DNA of 64,000 nucleotides from JANQHS01 sp965227315 (GCA_965227315.1 OZ245737.1:1240001-1304000), one strand, 5' to 3'. Shown: positions 1-10,200, numbered from the stretch's first letter. The notes: generated by a model not told the origin, from the sequence alone. Translations and numbers: made by a program.

Positions 1-1971
1 GTTGAGAAATCCTTCGGCAAGACCATGAATGGTGATCACCTCTACCCTTCTGTTCTTGTTTCTTCCTTCCTCGCTCTCATTATCAGCTACAGGGAATTCG
101 CCACCATATCCGACAGCAAATACCCGATTCGGGTCAACACCCTTGGCGATCAGGTAATCCTTAATAGCCTGTGCTCTGGCTTGAGAAAGCAGTTTGTTAA
201 CCATGGGATCTCCCATATTATCCGTGTGTGCAGCGATCTCGATTTCCAGATCCGGATCATCTGAGAGCTTCTTATAAATATTGTTCAGCTCGGTTTCGGA
301 CTCCACTCTGATCTCTGACTCGCCGGGAAGGAAGAAGATGTTTCTCATGGCAGAAATACTTCCTTCTGTGCTCAGTGGTTCAAGATAGATCTCTTTGCTG
401 ACCTCATAATACTCCACCTGATCGGGAACATTGATGTTTTCTGAGTAGAAAAGATAATGCGGCAGATCCACAGTGATATTATAGTTGGCCAATGGTGGAA
501 GTATGGTGGTGAACCTTCCATTAAAACTGTTCGAGTTGGTGATCGCGACAAGTTGTTTTGTTTCGTTATCCGTCACGGTAATCGTAGCAGCTACCGGCCT
601 TTCATTGTCCTTACGATACACATGACCCTTAAACTGGATAATGGGAACAGATTGCTCCGGAAGATGGGCCACATAAATATCAGCATCACCGTAGGAATCC
701 TCTCTGACGGAAGAAAAGTAAGCCCTGAGACCATCAGCGGAAAGAACATAGTAAACATCGTTGTCAGCGGTATTGATCGGATAGCCTACATTCTCCGGTG
801 TGGACCAGGTGTTTTCCTTTTCATCATATACGGTCTTGAAAATGTCGAATCCACCGATTGTTCTATGCCCTTCAGAGCTGAAGTAAAGTGTTTTTCCATC
901 GGGATGGATGAAGGGGCCATCTTCATCATGCTCCGTGTTGATCTTTTCTCCAAGGTTAACCGGTTCCGCCCATTCACCGCTGGGCAGGAGCCTTACGGCG
1001 TAGATATCCGTTCCTCCGAAACCTCCCTCGCGGGTACTGGAAAAATAGATGACCTTTTCATCAGGGGTGATACTGGCACTTGGCTCCCAACCCTTGGTAT
1101 TGATCGGATTTGGCATTCTTTCCGGAACCGACCATTCATTTCCTTTGATATTGGTCACATAGATATCTCCGGACCTTTCGGATGCATGATCATTATTTCG
1201 ATAAACGAATAGTTTCTGGCCATCAGGAGACAACCCAATACTCGCATCATGGCTGGCGGAATTCACTGTAGAAGGTAGCTGCTCCACCTCTCCCCATTGC
1301 TTATCAGCCTTCCTCGAGATATACATGTCCTCATAAAATGAGCTGGTTTCATGATCAAGCTCACCTCCGGTGGAATTAGGTCTTTTGGAAGTGAAAATCA
1401 GGATCTCCTCATCCGCCGAGATCACCGGACCATATTCGGGATGCCTTGAATTAACCTTGGGGCCAAGGTTTTCGATGGTGGCATCTACCGGTGTTTTTAC
1501 AAGGGCTTTTCCATAGGTACATTCTTCAATGAACTTGTTCAGCTCCGCAATCTCATCGTCCTTGCCACTTTTTTCCTCCAGATGAGTCTTGTAGGCGGTA
1601 TAGTACTGAATGGCTGAGTCAAAATAATGGCTGTAATGGTAAGACCTTCCAAGGTAATACCCCAACTTCTCGTCTTCATAGCCAAACCTCTTCGCCCTTT
1701 CAAAATAAGGAAGAGCTTTAAGCTTCTCATGGGAATTCAAATAACAGACCCCCAGCCTAAAGTTGTATTCAGGATTCTTGGGTGCTAGCGAATCCAGTTT
1801 TTTGTACAATGGAAAGGCGAGATTATATTCTCCAACCCTGTACATCTCCTTTGCATCGGGTTCAATTTTCTTGATCTCCTTCTTTTGCTCCTTTGTTTGT
1901 CCAAAGGAAAATTGCACGCTCACCACTCCGAGGATCAGGAGCAATGTGATTAAGGCAGCTCTATTTTTCAT
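1..1971 (-). CDS. OmpA-family protein with TPR and PD40 repeats (3' end outside window)
   Basis: Reading right to left from an ATG at 1971, the frame stays open for 657 codons and leaves the window, so the C-terminus is missing. A signal peptide (MKNRAALITLLLILGVVSV, cleavage near FGQ) leads into a TPR-like region (YRVGEYNLAFPLYKKL, YLGRSYHYSHYFDSAIQYY). Next come several PD40/WD40-like blades with motifs such as SPDGQKLFVYRN, TPDEKVIYFSSTREGG and HPDGKTLYFSSEGH. A carboxypeptidase-regulatory-like insert is followed by an OmpA-like peptidoglycan-binding domain (FLPGESEIRVES, AHTDNMGDP, LSQARAQAIKDYL, GYGGEFPVADN, GRNKNRRVEV). This is the common Bacteroidota layout of periplasmic or outer-membrane OmpA/PD40 proteins that anchor to peptidoglycan; some members (PorE-like) belong to T9SS. 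It is divergent from engB, with 62 bp between the starts. I am sure of the family but not of a T9SS role. Confidence 0.9.
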   Translation of the reverse strand, partial: MKNRAALITLLLILGVVSVQFSFGQTKEQKKEIKKIEPDAKEMYRVGEYNLAFPLYKKLDSLAPKNPEYNFRLGVCYLNSHEKLKALPYFERAKRFGYEDEKLGYYLGRSYHYSHYFDSAIQYYTAYKTHLEEKSGKDDEIAELNKFIEECTYGKALVKTPVDATIENLGPKVNSRHPEYGPVISADEEILIFTSKRPNSTGGELDHETSSFYEDMYISRKADKQWGEVEQLPSTVNSASHDASIGLSPDGQKLFVYRNNDHASERSGDIYVTNIKGNEWSVPERMPNPINTKGWEPSASITPDEKVIYFSSTREGGFGGTDIYAVRLLPSGEWAEPVNLGEKINTEHDEDGPFIHPDGKTLYFSSEGHRTIGGFDIFKTVYDEKENTWSTPENVGYPINTADNDVYYVLSADGLRAYFSSVREDSYGDADIYVAHLPEQSVPIIQFKGHVYRKDNERPVAATITVTDNETKQLVAITNSNSFNGRFTTILPPLANYNITVDLPHYLFYSENINVPDQVEYYEVSKEIYLEPLSTEGSISAMRNIFFLPGESEIRVESETELNNIYKKLSDDPDLEIEIAAHTDNMGDPMVNKLLSQARAQAIKDYLIAKGVDPNRVFAVGYGGEFPVADNESEEGRNKNRRVEVITIHGLAEGFLN

Positions 1972-2033
1972 ACAATTCTAGGTCCAACGGTGTAAATTTA
2001 GCGAAATCTAAAAAACGGATAAGGCGAAGCATC

Positions 2034-2633
2034 ATGAAAGAATTAAAGGCGAAATTCTTATTGGGAAGTCCCTCACGGAAATTCTTTCCGGACACCAAAT
2101 TACCAGAATTTGCCTTTGCGGGACGATCAAATGTTGGGAAGTCTTCAATGATCAATTTTCTAACCTGGCAAAATAAGCTCGCAAAGACCTCATCCACCCC
2201 AGGAAAAACCAAGGAGATAAACTTCTTTGACATTGATAATCAATGGATTCTGGCTGATCTACCGGGCTACGGGTATGCCAAAACGGGCAAAAAAGAAAGG
2301 GAAAGAATTCAGCTCTTGATCAGAGATTATTTGCATCACCGGAATCAGATTTTTTGTGTTTTTGTTCTGGTCGATTCCCGAATTCCTCCGCAGTCTTCTG
2401 ATCTGGAGTTCCTAAAAGCTCTGGGAGAAAAAAATTTACCATGCGCCATCATATTTACCAAAGCCGATAAACCCGGTTCGAAGGGAGCTTTGAAATACCT
2501 GAAGGAATTCGAAAAAAGAATGCTGGAGGATTGGGAAGAACTCCCTCCCAGCTTCATCACTTCCTCATCGAACAAAATAGGAAGAGAACAGATCCTGGAT
2601 TTTATCGATAGTTCTCTGATTTCGACGAATTGA
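2034..2633 (+). CDS. engB: Ribosome biogenesis GTPase EngB (YsxC/YihA)
   Basis: This 199-residue TRAFAC GTPase assists late assembly of the large ribosomal subunit. The G1 loop AGRSNVGKS lies at residues 29-37, the STPGKT switch I threonine near 54-59, G3 DLPGYG at 75-80 and G4 TKAD at 142-145; length and motif order are those of EngB. The start ATG follows 62 bp of intergenic DNA shared with the divergent OmpA-like gene. A conserved DUF5606 gene follows 30 bp downstream on the same strand, so co-transcription is likely. Confidence 0.95.
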   Translation: MKELKAKFLLGSPSRKFFPDTKLPEFAFAGRSNVGKSSMINFLTWQNKLAKTSSTPGKTKEINFFDIDNQWILADLPGYGYAKTGKKERERIQLLIRDYLHHRNQIFCVFVLVDSRIPPQSSDLEFLKALGEKNLPCAIIFTKADKPGSKGALKYLKEFEKRMLEDWEELPPSFITSSSNKIGREQILDFIDSSLISTN

Positions 2634-2663
2634 ATTTAATTTGCTCCAAATTATTTCTGCAGA

Positions 2664-3086
2664 ATGAAGTTTGATGAGATCATTACCATTGCCGGAAAAC
2701 CCGGACTCTTTAAGATCATCAAGGCCAGTAAGAACGGCTATATCGTTGAGGAGTTGGAGGGAAAGGGAAAAAAGCTAGCCCTTGGCGCTCATCACAGGGT
2801 TTCTTTTCTCAAGGAGATCAGCATGTATACAACCACAGGTGAAGGCTCGGTTCCAATTCAGGAACTCTACGAAAAGCTGCAAAAAGAACCCTCCCTGTTT
2901 CCCGAAGGTGATCTAAAATCCGAGGAGGTATTATTCTCCGCACTCGGTGAAATATTGCCCGATTTCGATAGCGAAAGGATATATTTTTCCGACCTGAAAA
3001 AGTTCTATTCCTGGTTCTACACCTTAAAAGGTTTGGATGAGGCCATGGACTTCAGCGCCGAAGAAGAATCCGAAAAGAAAGAATAA
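2664..3086 (+). CDS. DUF5606 family protein
   Basis: This 140-residue cytosolic protein begins MKFDEIITIAGKPGLFKI, the characteristic opening of the Bacteroidota DUF5606 family. An N-terminal small beta domain (about residues 1-50) precedes a helical C-terminal part and an acidic tail (EEESEKKE). The biochemical role is unknown. It lies 30 bp after engB and 6 bp before a small hypothetical gene, so it is probably the middle of a three-gene transcript. Confidence 0.85.
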   Translation: MKFDEIITIAGKPGLFKIIKASKNGYIVEELEGKGKKLALGAHHRVSFLKEISMYTTTGEGSVPIQELYEKLQKEPSLFPEGDLKSEEVLFSALGEILPDFDSERIYFSDLKKFYSWFYTLKGLDEAMDFSAEEESEKKE

Positions 3087-3092
3087 GCCGAC

Positions 3093-3392
3093 TTGCCCTC
3101 CCCCGACCTAAAGTCTTTCAGGATACCGGATATTGATCTTCCTGAAAAAGACTACCGATCAAGAGAGGAACTCATCAACATCGTGTCGATCACGGTTTTT
3201 GATCTATTGGCGGGAGACATGGAAAAACTGATGTCTATACTGTATCGGCTTGATGTCGATGAAGCGAGATTCAAAAAGGCGCTTGCTTCCTCGGATCCTT
3301 CAGCAGTTCATATGAAGGTGGCAGAATTGATCGTAGATCGTGAAATAGAAAAATTGGAAACCAGGAAGAAATTCAGGTCAAAGCCCCATTGA
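3093..3392 (+). CDS. Small conserved protein of unknown function, TTG start
   Basis: This 99-residue protein has no signal peptide and no membrane segment. Its sequence (DYRSREELINIVSITVFDLLAGDMEKLMSILYRLDVDE) predicts a helical bundle and a basic C-terminus. It seems to use TTG at 3093 as start, 6 bp after the DUF5606 stop; no ATG near the beginning gives a comparable product. The 3' end overlaps the convergent fructose-bisphosphatase gene by 15 bp. I do not recognise a named domain; position and spacing suggest translation coupled to DUF5606. Confidence 0.6.
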   Translation: MPSPDLKSFRIPDIDLPEKDYRSREELINIVSITVFDLLAGDMEKLMSILYRLDVDEARFKKALASSDPSAVHMKVAELIVDREIEKLETRKKFRSKPH

Positions 3393-4367
3393 TTCTTCCA
3401 CCATCTTTTTTGATCCGACATAATACGGGACCCTCTGGTGTAATTCGGTGGGCTGTATTTCCAGGATCCGATTTTTCCCATCGGTGGCCAACCCACCGGC
3501 TTGTTCAATAATGAATCCAAGCGCATTGCATTCATAGATCAACCTAAGCTTTCCCTTGGGTGATCCCTTGGTTGCAGGATATACGTACATCCCACCTTTC
3601 ATCATGTTTCTATGGAAATCCGCAACCAGGGAACCGATATACCTCCCAGAGTATTTCCGGTCGCGACACAACTGAATATAAGCTTTCAGTTGATCCTCAA
3701 AATCGTCATAATTTCCCTCGTTGATGGAATATAGCCTCCCGGTTTCCGGTGTCTTCATATTGGGATGGGACAGGAAGAATTCTCCCAGTGAAGGCTCATA
3801 AGTAAATCCATTAACCCCAAAGCCGGTGGTGTACACCAACATGGTCGAACTCCCATAGAGTATGTAACCTGCGGCTACCTGCTCGGTACCCTTTTGCAAA
3901 ACGTCCTCCAGCGTGGGCTTTTCACCCAGAGCGGATTTCCTTCTGTAGATTGAAAAAATGGTCCCTATGGCCACGTTCACATCGATATTGGATGAACCAT
4001 CCAAGGGATCTATGGCTACTACATATTTAGCGTCGTTCTTACCGGTATAGATGATATCATCAACTTCCTCGGAAACAAGGGCACATACCTCACCCCCCTG
4101 GGTCAAGGCCTGTGTGAATCTGAAATCCGCAATGACATCGAGCCTTTGCTGATCTTCACCCTGAACATTTTTATTGCCCATGGCTCCGACTATGTCCGAA
4201 AGCCCTGCCCTGTTGATCTCCTTATTGACGATCTTGGCCGCAAACGCAATGTCCCTTAATAGCTGTGATAACTCTCCGGTGGCAAAGGGAAAATCCGACT
4301 GATTTTCCATGATGAAACGGTCCAATGTGGTGCCTACCGGGTTTTTAAAATCTAATCCTTCTGCCAT
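3378..4367 (-). CDS. fbp: Class I fructose-1,6-bisphosphatase
   Basis: The product hydrolyses fructose-1,6-bisphosphate in gluconeogenesis. The metal- and substrate-binding signature DPLDGSSN is present (near residue 120), preceded by the VSEEVDD acidic motif and followed by a C-terminal substrate-binding half (YSGRYIGSLVADFHR, GKLRLIYECNALGFI). The open frame reaches a TTG at 4373, but ATG at 4367 (MAEGLDFKNPVG) is the better start and gives 329 residues, normal for the family. A perfect TAnnTTTG box on the minus strand lies 14 bp upstream of this ATG. Confidence 0.95.
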   Translation of the reverse strand: MAEGLDFKNPVGTTLDRFIMENQSDFPFATGELSQLLRDIAFAAKIVNKEINRAGLSDIVGAMGNKNVQGEDQQRLDVIADFRFTQALTQGGEVCALVSEEVDDIIYTGKNDAKYVVAIDPLDGSSNIDVNVAIGTIFSIYRRKSALGEKPTLEDVLQKGTEQVAAGYILYGSSTMLVYTTGFGVNGFTYEPSLGEFFLSHPNMKTPETGRLYSINEGNYDDFEDQLKAYIQLCRDRKYSGRYIGSLVADFHRNMMKGGMYVYPATKGSPKGKLRLIYECNALGFIIEQAGGLATDGKNRILEIQPTELHQRVPYYVGSKKMVEESMGL

Positions 4368-4380
4368 ACTCAAACGGCCG

Positions 4381-4388
4381 CAAAAATA
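4381..4388 (-). promoter_or_regulatory. Predicted -7 box for fbp
   Basis: The minus strand reads TATTTTTG here, an exact match to the Bacteroidota primary-sigma -7 consensus TAnnTTTG. The fbp ATG lies 14 nt downstream, implying a very short leader. No clear TTG -33 element is visible at the usual distance. Confidence 0.5.
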
Positions 4389-4401
4389 GAAATTTAGGGG
4401 G

Positions 4402-4409
4402 TATATTTG
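4402..4409 (+). promoter_or_regulatory. Predicted -7 box for aspartate kinase
   Basis: TATATTTG is an exact TAnnTTTG match ending 14 nt before the aspartate kinase ATG at 4424. It lies only 13 bp from the opposing fbp box, so the two divergent promoters must overlap physically. Confidence 0.5.
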
Positions 4410-4423
4410 CGCGCTTTATCGAT

Positions 4424-5731
4424 ATGGCAAAAGTATTCAAATTCGGAGGAGGCTGCCTGAAGGGATCGGAGGAGATCCAGAGGCTCATAGAGATCATCAA
4501 AGCGGAAGATCTGGACACCAAGCTTATTCTTGTCATATCAGCGATAGGCAAGACCACATCCGCCCTTGAAGAAATTGTCAAGAAGGCCTTCGAAGGGGAA
4601 GATCATTCCAAGGAACTGGCAGAATTGTTTGGGCTGCATTTCAAAATAGCAGAGGATACCTCTCCGAATGATGAATCACTAAAAACCCAATTAATATCAC
4701 TTGAAGAGGAAATGAGCAAAACCCTGGCTGAATTGGTTCAGCAGACGGGAAGAAAATATGATTTCATTTATGATCAGATCGTTTCCTTTGGTGAAATACT
4801 CTCGACGACCATCATTGCGCATGCGCTGAAGCGCGCCGATCTCGACAGTACTTTTTTGGATGCCAGGAAGGTTATATATACCAATTCCAGAAATCGCAAC
4901 GGGGGGATACTTTGGGAGAAAACGCAGAAAATGATCCAGGAAACGGTTGAGGAAATTGATCATGAGATCATTGTGACCCAGGGTTTCATCGGAACATTTG
5001 AAGGAGACTTTGTAACAACTCTGGGAAGAGAGGGCTCCGATTTTTCAGGAGCTATTTTCGCTTCAAGCCTGGAAGCTCCCTCTCTGACCATTTGGAAGGA
5101 TGTCCCGGGCATTATGAACGGTGATCCAAAGATCTCCAATCCGAATTATGTTTTTCCCTTTCTGTCTTATTTCGAAACCTCAGAGCTGACGTACTACGGT
5201 GCTAAGGTGATTCACCCGAAAACCATCAAACCCCTGGCCAATAAGAAGATCCCGATCCAGGTGAGATCATTCCTGAACCCGGAAGCGGCCGGAACGATCA
5301 TCTCCGAAAAGGGTCTGCATGAAGAGGTCCCGACACTGATCCTCAAAAGAAATCAGGCCCTGATTTCCTTTACGACCAAGAACTTCGAATTCATCAAATC
5401 TTATCATCTGGAACTGATCTTTTCTGAGGTTCAAAACCTTACGGTGTCGGTCAACCTTACCCAAAGTTCGGCTATCTCATTCTCGATCGTCGCGGATTTC
5501 GAAGAAGGTAAGATCATCAACCTGATCAACTCTCTGGATGGGGATTTCCATTGCAAATACAATTTTGATCTAAGCCTGCTGACGATCAAAAATTATACCC
5601 CAGAGATCATAGCACAGGTAGAAAGATCACATGAAGTGCTTTTGAAACAACAGACGAGGAACACCTGCAGGATACTCATTGAGGATATCGCCGACGAGAA
5701 AGTCAGCTTTGATGTCTTAGAGACTCAATAA
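4424..5731 (+). CDS. Aspartate kinase (monofunctional)
   Basis: The enzyme phosphorylates L-aspartate in the first step of lysine, threonine and methionine synthesis. The amino-acid kinase fold runs from KFGGGCLKG (residues 6-14) through VTQGFIGTFEGDFVTTLGREGSDFSGA (about 185-210) to the WKDVPGIMNGDPK nucleotide/aspartate-binding segment. The remaining roughly 140 residues form a divergent ACT-type regulatory region. At 435 residues it matches stand-alone kinases, without a homoserine dehydrogenase domain. The N-terminal motif deviates from the usual KFGGTS/AS form. The 3' end overlaps the convergent phosphatase gene by 29 bp. Confidence 0.9.
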   Translation: MAKVFKFGGGCLKGSEEIQRLIEIIKAEDLDTKLILVISAIGKTTSALEEIVKKAFEGEDHSKELAELFGLHFKIAEDTSPNDESLKTQLISLEEEMSKTLAELVQQTGRKYDFIYDQIVSFGEILSTTIIAHALKRADLDSTFLDARKVIYTNSRNRNGGILWEKTQKMIQETVEEIDHEIIVTQGFIGTFEGDFVTTLGREGSDFSGAIFASSLEAPSLTIWKDVPGIMNGDPKISNPNYVFPFLSYFETSELTYYGAKVIHPKTIKPLANKKIPIQVRSFLNPEAAGTIISEKGLHEEVPTLILKRNQALISFTTKNFEFIKSYHLELIFSEVQNLTVSVNLTQSSAISFSIVADFEEGKIINLINSLDGDFHCKYNFDLSLLTIKNYTPEIIAQVERSHEVLLKQQTRNTCRILIEDIADEKVSFDVLETQ

Positions 5732-6176
5732 GGTTTTCAACCGAATGGTCGAGTATATCCAAGACCTCTTCAAAACCGTCTGAGCCACCGAAATAGGGAT
5801 CCGGTACCGATCCTGTTCTCCCGTTATCACCGTCATACTCTCTTAGCATCCTTACCTTCCTGATTTTTTCCGGATCATCGGTCAACCTGGTCACATCCTC
5901 ATAATTATCATGATCCATAACCAGAATATGATCGAATTCATCAAAATCCTCCCTCTTGAATTGCCTGGCCCTGCTTGGCAAAGCGATACCGCGCTTGGAT
6001 GCCGCACGTCCCATTCTCTGGTCCGCCGGTTCTCCGATATGATAAGCCGATGTGCCGGCTGAATCTACCTTGAACTCGTTCTCAAGGCCCTTTTCCTGGA
6101 TCTTGGACAAAAAAACTCCTTCAGCCGCCGGGGAGCGACAAATATTTCCAAGACAGACAAACAATACATTTTGCAT
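5703..6176 (-). CDS. Low-molecular-weight protein tyrosine phosphatase
   Basis: This 157-residue cytosolic phosphatase carries the P-loop CLGNICRS at residues 8-15 (C8, R14) and the general-acid loop VPDPYFGG near residue 123. Such enzymes dephosphorylate phosphotyrosine on proteins, often in envelope or polysaccharide regulation. Its ATG overlaps the stop of the upstream membrane protein gene by one base (TAATG), so the two are translationally coupled. It converges on the aspartate kinase gene with a 29-bp overlap. Confidence 0.9.
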   Translation of the reverse strand: MQNVLFVCLGNICRSPAAEGVFLSKIQEKGLENEFKVDSAGTSAYHIGEPADQRMGRAASKRGIALPSRARQFKREDFDEFDHILVMDHDNYEDVTRLTDDPEKIRKVRMLREYDGDNGRTGSVPDPYFGGSDGFEEVLDILDHSVENLIESLRHQS

Positions 6177-7201
6177 TACAGGATCGATTGATACGTGGCT
6201 TCCAAGCCTTTCTGTTTGATCTCCCTGTACACCTCAAGATGTTCGTGAGGTCTTAGATACTCCGGGTCAAGCATCGCCTGACCGGAAACCCCGGTGATCA
6301 GGGAATTGATCCTGTTCAAAGCGGCTTCTATCGAGTAATTAATTTCCGAGGAAAGCCCGGCAGTACCCTGGTCTTTCCATGAAGGCAGAGGTTTGGTACC
6401 GGAACTTACAAGTGTATACCTATCCGTTTGAAAATCATAGGGGATGAGCTCATCGCCTTTTTCGAAATACTCCGAAAGCAAGGCCCCGATTCCAAATGTA
6501 TAAGGTCCGGTGACGACAGAATCGATCTCGAGAAATCGAGCAGAGAGTGGCTGCGATACCGAACCCACATTTGAAAAAAATCGCAGATCAAGGATTAAGC
6601 GACTGTCGGAGCTGCTTTGGTTTGATCCAAGAAAATCCGAAAACTCTTCGTAGGTCGGCGAAAGACATATCGCCACCTCATCCTCCTGATCACCCCTGAA
6701 ATGAATCAGGGTTTTATCAAATACCGCAAAAGAATCGGGAATAAAAACCGTCTTGCTCAAGCCGCTGACCCTATTGAGGATCTGAAATTCAAAACCGTCT
6801 TCCACAAACTGAACCTCTCTGATCCTGTCTCCAACCCTGATCCCTAAGATACCCGAGAACGAACCCGGAAAAACATTGGTCACTCTGTAGCCGGCATCGG
6901 AAGGATAGGTTACCAGTCCGTATTCTCTGAGCCGGTTGGCGGTTTCAAGCTTTTTTTTGGAGACCAATACTTCACCGGGAAATCCTCTCGACATACCAAC
7001 CATTGCATTCTCTATAAGGGTTTCCGCAGGGATCTCATCAACATAGTTCTCCTCTACGAGTGCAATGATCTCCTTCAATTGAAATTCAAGAGGTCCGATA
7101 TTGGTTTTATCCCTCAGGAACATAAACCCGAAAAGGATCCCCATCGAAATAAAAAGGGTCACCAAAACGGGTAGATAAATATTTTTGTTCTCCTTATCCA
7201 T
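6176..7201 (-). CDS. Membrane-anchored degenerate S41/C-terminal-processing-peptidase-like protein
   Basis: A single N-terminal membrane segment (LPVLVTLFISMGILFGFMFL) anchors a periplasmic body of about 310 residues. The opening LKEIIALVEENYVDEIPAETLIENAMVGM resembles the N-terminal helices of S41 (CtpA/Prc) proteases. A PDZ-like stretch follows (GYRVTNVFPGSFSGILGIRVGDRI), then LILDLRFF resembling the S41 DLRxNxGG strand, and GTAGLSSEINYSIEAAL where active enzymes carry SASASEI. The middle serine of that motif is not present, and no lysine follows at the expected distance (ITGVSGQA instead of FGKG). I infer a catalytically dead relative. It is coupled to the phosphatase gene downstream. The family assignment is tentative. 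Confidence 0.55.
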   Translation of the reverse strand: MDKENKNIYLPVLVTLFISMGILFGFMFLRDKTNIGPLEFQLKEIIALVEENYVDEIPAETLIENAMVGMSRGFPGEVLVSKKKLETANRLREYGLVTYPSDAGYRVTNVFPGSFSGILGIRVGDRIREVQFVEDGFEFQILNRVSGLSKTVFIPDSFAVFDKTLIHFRGDQEDEVAICLSPTYEEFSDFLGSNQSSSDSRLILDLRFFSNVGSVSQPLSARFLEIDSVVTGPYTFGIGALLSEYFEKGDELIPYDFQTDRYTLVSSGTKPLPSWKDQGTAGLSSEINYSIEAALNRINSLITGVSGQAMLDPEYLRPHEHLEVYREIKQKGLEATYQSIL

Positions 7202-7263
7202 AGATAATCGGCTCCAAATTTGAAGTATTTAAACTTATTATTCCAATCAATAACTTTAAGCCA

Positions 7264-10200
7264 ATGCGCTTGATCGGAATTGCGATATTATTTAGCCTGA
7301 TCAACTCCCTTGACGCCTTTTCTTCCGAAAACGGACAGGGATTTGATATTAAACACCTGGGGGTGGAGGCTGGTTTATCCCAAAACCAGGCAAATGCCGT
7401 GGTCCTTGATCAGGAAGGCTTTTTATGGATCGGAACCTGGGATGGCTTAAACAGGTATGATGGCTATGATTTCACCGTTTTTAAGCCCAAGCCATTTGAC
7501 AAAAAGAGCATTTCGGGAAATTATATCACCGCCCTTTTCGTAGACAGCAAAGGCAGGCTTTGGGTCGGAACGGAAAACCAGGGCCTCAATCTCTATCTGG
7601 CCGAAGATCAAAACTTTTTGAGGATCAAATCCAATCCGGGAAAAGACGAAAACAGTCTCTCCAACAATGCGATCAATAAGATCAGCGAAGACAGCCAGGG
7701 AAATATTTGGGTAGCTACGGACTTTGGTTTGAATCGACTGTCGCTGCCGGCGGAAGACAGTATTCAGATCGACACCTATTTTTTTCATCATTTCGACGAT
7801 CGAAACAAGATCAACCAGATCAACGATATCCTGATACTGGATGACGGCCATATGATACTCGCCTCAGGAGAAGGCCTTATCCTCTTTAAGCCTCTTGACG
7901 GATGGGATTTCAGTTTCAATCGAATCGAGATCGCCATGAGATTTCCAAGCACGGATTTTGGCCAGGTTCTCACCCTGGAACAACATGAGGATCTGCTTTT
8001 GGGAGGAGGACCGAACGGTCTGTTTGTATTTGATCTTCAACACATCCTCTCGCAAAATCAGCCGAGGTCAAGAATCAGCTTCACACCTCATTTCCGCCAG
8101 ATCACGGCTTTTTTCTTCTTCAATGAGATCACTTTTATAGAAAAGGATGATTCGGATCAGATATGGGTTGGCACCTCGGGAAACGGCCTCCACAGATTCA
8201 GGGATCTCGAAAAACCCGGTTACAAGATCGACTTCGGGTCATCAACCACCGGTCAGGATGTAATGGGTTATCAGTGTTTTCTCCATGATCCCAAGAGCAG
8301 CGTCTATTGGGTCGGCACCTGGATCGACGGGCTGAAAAAGATCACCTTCACTTCAAAGCCATTCCAAAACTACTTCTATAAACCGGGTTCATCTCTCAGT
8401 CTGGCAAACAGTTCGGTCTTTTCGATTTCAGAAGACTCCCAAAACAGGGTATGGATCGGCAGCCTGAAAGGATTTAGCGTACTAAAGCCCGACGGAACAA
8501 TGGAGAATTTCAGGGAGCTTCAATCCGCTTCGGAGTTCTCTGAACTGACCCAGGTGCTGATCTACTCTTCTCTGCATGACAGCCGCGGAAATCTCTGGGT
8601 GGGGACTCAGAATGGGTTGTTCCGGGTGGACAGTGCCGGACTCCAGGAGCTCAATGAAGACAATTTCAAGGAACATACCAGCAAATGGCCCCTAACAAGT
8701 GAATTTGCTAGGACCTCAAGACCCCCGGAGGTCTTTTCCATATTCGAATCCGCAGAAGGTGATATATGGGTTGGAACAGGAGAAGGGCTGTTGATCATCG
8801 ATCCTGAATTACGAACTACCAAAAAACTCACTTCGCCGGGAATCGAAACCTCAGGCATCATTGCCCCTGAGTTGAAATCGTTCTATCAGGACAGATCCGG
8901 GCAGATCTGGTTATCGAGCGTCAACGGTATCCATGTCGCCAGGAAAGAGGCCAACGGTGAATATGTGTTTCGCAACATAAAGAATGATCCCAACAACCCG
9001 AACTCCCTTTGTTCAAATGAGGTAAACAGTGTTTTTCAGGACTCCAAAGGCGATTACTGGATTGCCACCAAACTGGGGCTCAACAAACTCTTCTTTGAGG
9101 ACCAGGACCCGGTTTTTACCTACTATGGGAAAAATGAAGGTCTTCCAAATCAGTTTATTTATTCCGTTCTGGAAGATGAGGAAGGAAAACTATGGATGAG
9201 TTCAAACCGGGGTATAGTCGAATTCGATCCGGTTAAGGAGACCTTCAGAAATTTCGATCAACGGGATGGGGTACAAAGCAATGAATTCAACCAGGGAGCT
9301 TATCTCAAGGCTGAAGACGGAGAGTTCTATTTTGGGGGACTGGCAGGCCTGACCCGCTTTTCGCCATCTGATATCAAGCTGAACACCAATCTTCCCAATA
9401 CCCTGATCACCGGGGTTTTTGAAGGCGGGGAACCTATAAGAAACTTGCAACAGCTTAAAGAGGGGCAGGAGATCGAATTACCCTATGATCATAATGACCT
9501 GCAATTCAGCTTTGTCGGGCTGGAATTCAAAAACCCTGAAAAGAATCAGTATTCCTATATACTCGAGGGTCTGGATGAGAGATGGACAAACGTTTTTTCG
9601 AAGAAAACCGTGGACTACCCGGCTTTGAAACCCGGAAATTATACCTTCAAGGTCATCAGTTCCAACAATGATGGCGTCTGGAATACCGTACCCGCGGAAG
9701 TGCAGTTGCGAATCATTCCTCCCTTTTGGCAGCGTCCGATCTTCTATGTGGTTAGCGGTTCTGTTTTTCTGATAGGCATTTATCTGTTGTATAGAAACCG
9801 GGTCAGGAAACGCCTGAAATACCTCATGACCGTGGAAAGCATCAGACAAAAGGAGAACGAAAACGTGCGGAAAAAGGCTGCGGCGGATTTTCATGATGAA
9901 ATGGGGCATTACCTGACCAGAATTAACGTGCTCACCGAACTCCTGAAGAAGAGGATCGACAGCGAATCCACGGAACTCAGCAACCTCGCCGAAAGGATAG
10001 GAGACCAAAGCAGGGGCTTGTATCAGGGAACCAGGGACTTTATCTGGACTTTTGATCCGAAGACGAATAATTTCTTTGAGGTCATGGTCAGGATCAAGGA
10101 TTTTGGTGATGATCTCTTTCAGGATTCGCCCATCAGGTTTCATATGATGGATCTTGATCCCGGATGGCGGGGAATCCAGATCCCATCAGATGTTTGTCGT

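Noticed and set aside
457..1212. A 251-codon plus-strand open frame.
   Set aside because: It is antisense to the OmpA/PD40 gene, which shows clear domains on the minus strand.
9478..10143. A 221-codon minus-strand open frame.
   Set aside because: It lies wholly inside the propeller kinase gene and has no recognisable features.
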